Assembly: GCA_017379075.1 (NCBI GenBank)
Contig: JAFNXL010000041.1
Span: 83,340 to 147,339, forward strand
DNA from: Bacteroidaceae bacterium
Lineage (GTDB): Bacteria > Bacteroidota > Bacteroidia > Bacteroidales > Bacteroidaceae
Reading direction: 5' to 3'
Length of the DNA: 64,000 nt
Shown: positions 63,834 to 64,000 of the stretch, piece by piece
Position numbering within the stretch: position 1 is the stretch's first letter
How the letters are laid out: each line of letters starts with the position of its first letter
Translations under genes and position numbers: made by a program
Notes under the pieces: generated by a model
What the model saw: only the letters and a program-made list of their open reading frames with translations
Told to the model about the DNA's origin: nothing
Databases searched by the model: none

Positions 63834-63967
63834 GGGTGACAGGTGTGACACATACTTTCACAACATTTATAAACATGAAAATTAATTCTTACCCTCCTTA
63901 AAGGGGACTATCAATTAATTTTTTTCTCCATAAAAGTTTATAAGATGACGTGTCACACGTGTCACCC
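63834..63967. repeat. 134-bp palindromic element with 18-bp terminal inverted repeats
   Basis: GGGTGACAGGTGTGACAC (63834-63851) is the inverted copy, with one mismatch, of GTGTCACACGTGTCACCC (63950-63967). Nested inside are the inverted pairs TTATAAAC/GTTTATAA and AAAATTAATT/AATTAATTTT, all centred near 63,900. The interval could fold into one long imperfect hairpin and has no open frame. It resembles a miniature inverted-repeat element or a large regulatory structure. The remaining sequence from 63774 to the window end shows no gene. Confidence 0.65.
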
Positions 63968-64000
63968 TGCCACGTCTGCCAAGCAGATTACACAACTTTT

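Overview
The window reads as a chromosomal segment of a Bacteroidales bacterium, most likely Prevotellaceae. Signs of this are the Bacteroidota-type promoters (TAnnTTTG at -7, sometimes with TTG 20 nt upstream), a valine/isoleucine operon that contains an acyl-ACP thioesterase gene, a roughly 1,100-residue SecA, a DUF1573 protein, a GH92 mannosidase, many lipoproteins and beta-barrels, and Ig-like/CTD-type surface proteins. The genus is an inference. No rRNA, tRNA, CRISPR array, integrase or transposase was recognised.

Region 1 (1-18,462, all plus strand) is a run of secreted or lipid-anchored proteins. It starts with the end of an Ig-like surface protein with a C-terminal sorting-type tail. 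Then come an outer-membrane beta-barrel, a 2,693-residue exported protein with a TANFOR-like N-terminus, an FN3 protein, two lipoproteins and a DUF1573 protein. Gaps after the first gene are short (about 90 nt down to almost none), so this looks like one operon building a large cell-surface assembly. It is the best candidate here for an undescribed system.

Region 2 (18,523-30,120) is mostly housekeeping. It has aroC, slyD and an outer-membrane protein on the minus strand, then ilvD-ilvB-ilvN-thioesterase-ilvC on the plus strand. IlvN has an unusual cysteine-rich N-terminal extension. After ilvC come an intrinsic terminator, a regular array of six hairpin/T-run units with a 41-42 bp period, and a lipoprotein resembling a glycoside hydrolase.

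Region 3 (30,153-36,367, minus strand) is an envelope operon read coaX, outer-membrane protein, lptC, corC-like and then ppiD-like. The outer-membrane protein has an apparent frameshift inside its signal peptide. Divergent from coaX is a plus-strand set: a DUF4105/Lnb-like protein, a phosphatase-fold protein lacking key metal ligands, secA and a small conserved protein.

Region 4 (43,185-49,500) holds an ABC-F ATPase, an unlisted 50-residue membrane protein, a YihY-family protein, the RNase P RNA gene, a DegQ-type protease, and an intergenic stretch with repeats and a truncated regulator.

Region 5 (49,581-60,940) is a carbohydrate-utilisation locus without SusC/SusD. A minus-strand unit (lactonase, aldo/keto reductase, GH92) and a plus-strand unit (lipoprotein, GH43, GH78-like, GH43) diverge from interleaved promoters. 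Rhamnosidase plus arabinan-type enzymes suggest pectin side chains, and GH92 suggests mannosides.

Region 6 (60,960-64,000) holds ribH and a TPR membrane protein on the minus strand separated by a long hairpin, recF and a DUF721 gene on the plus strand, and a 134-bp palindromic element at the window edge.
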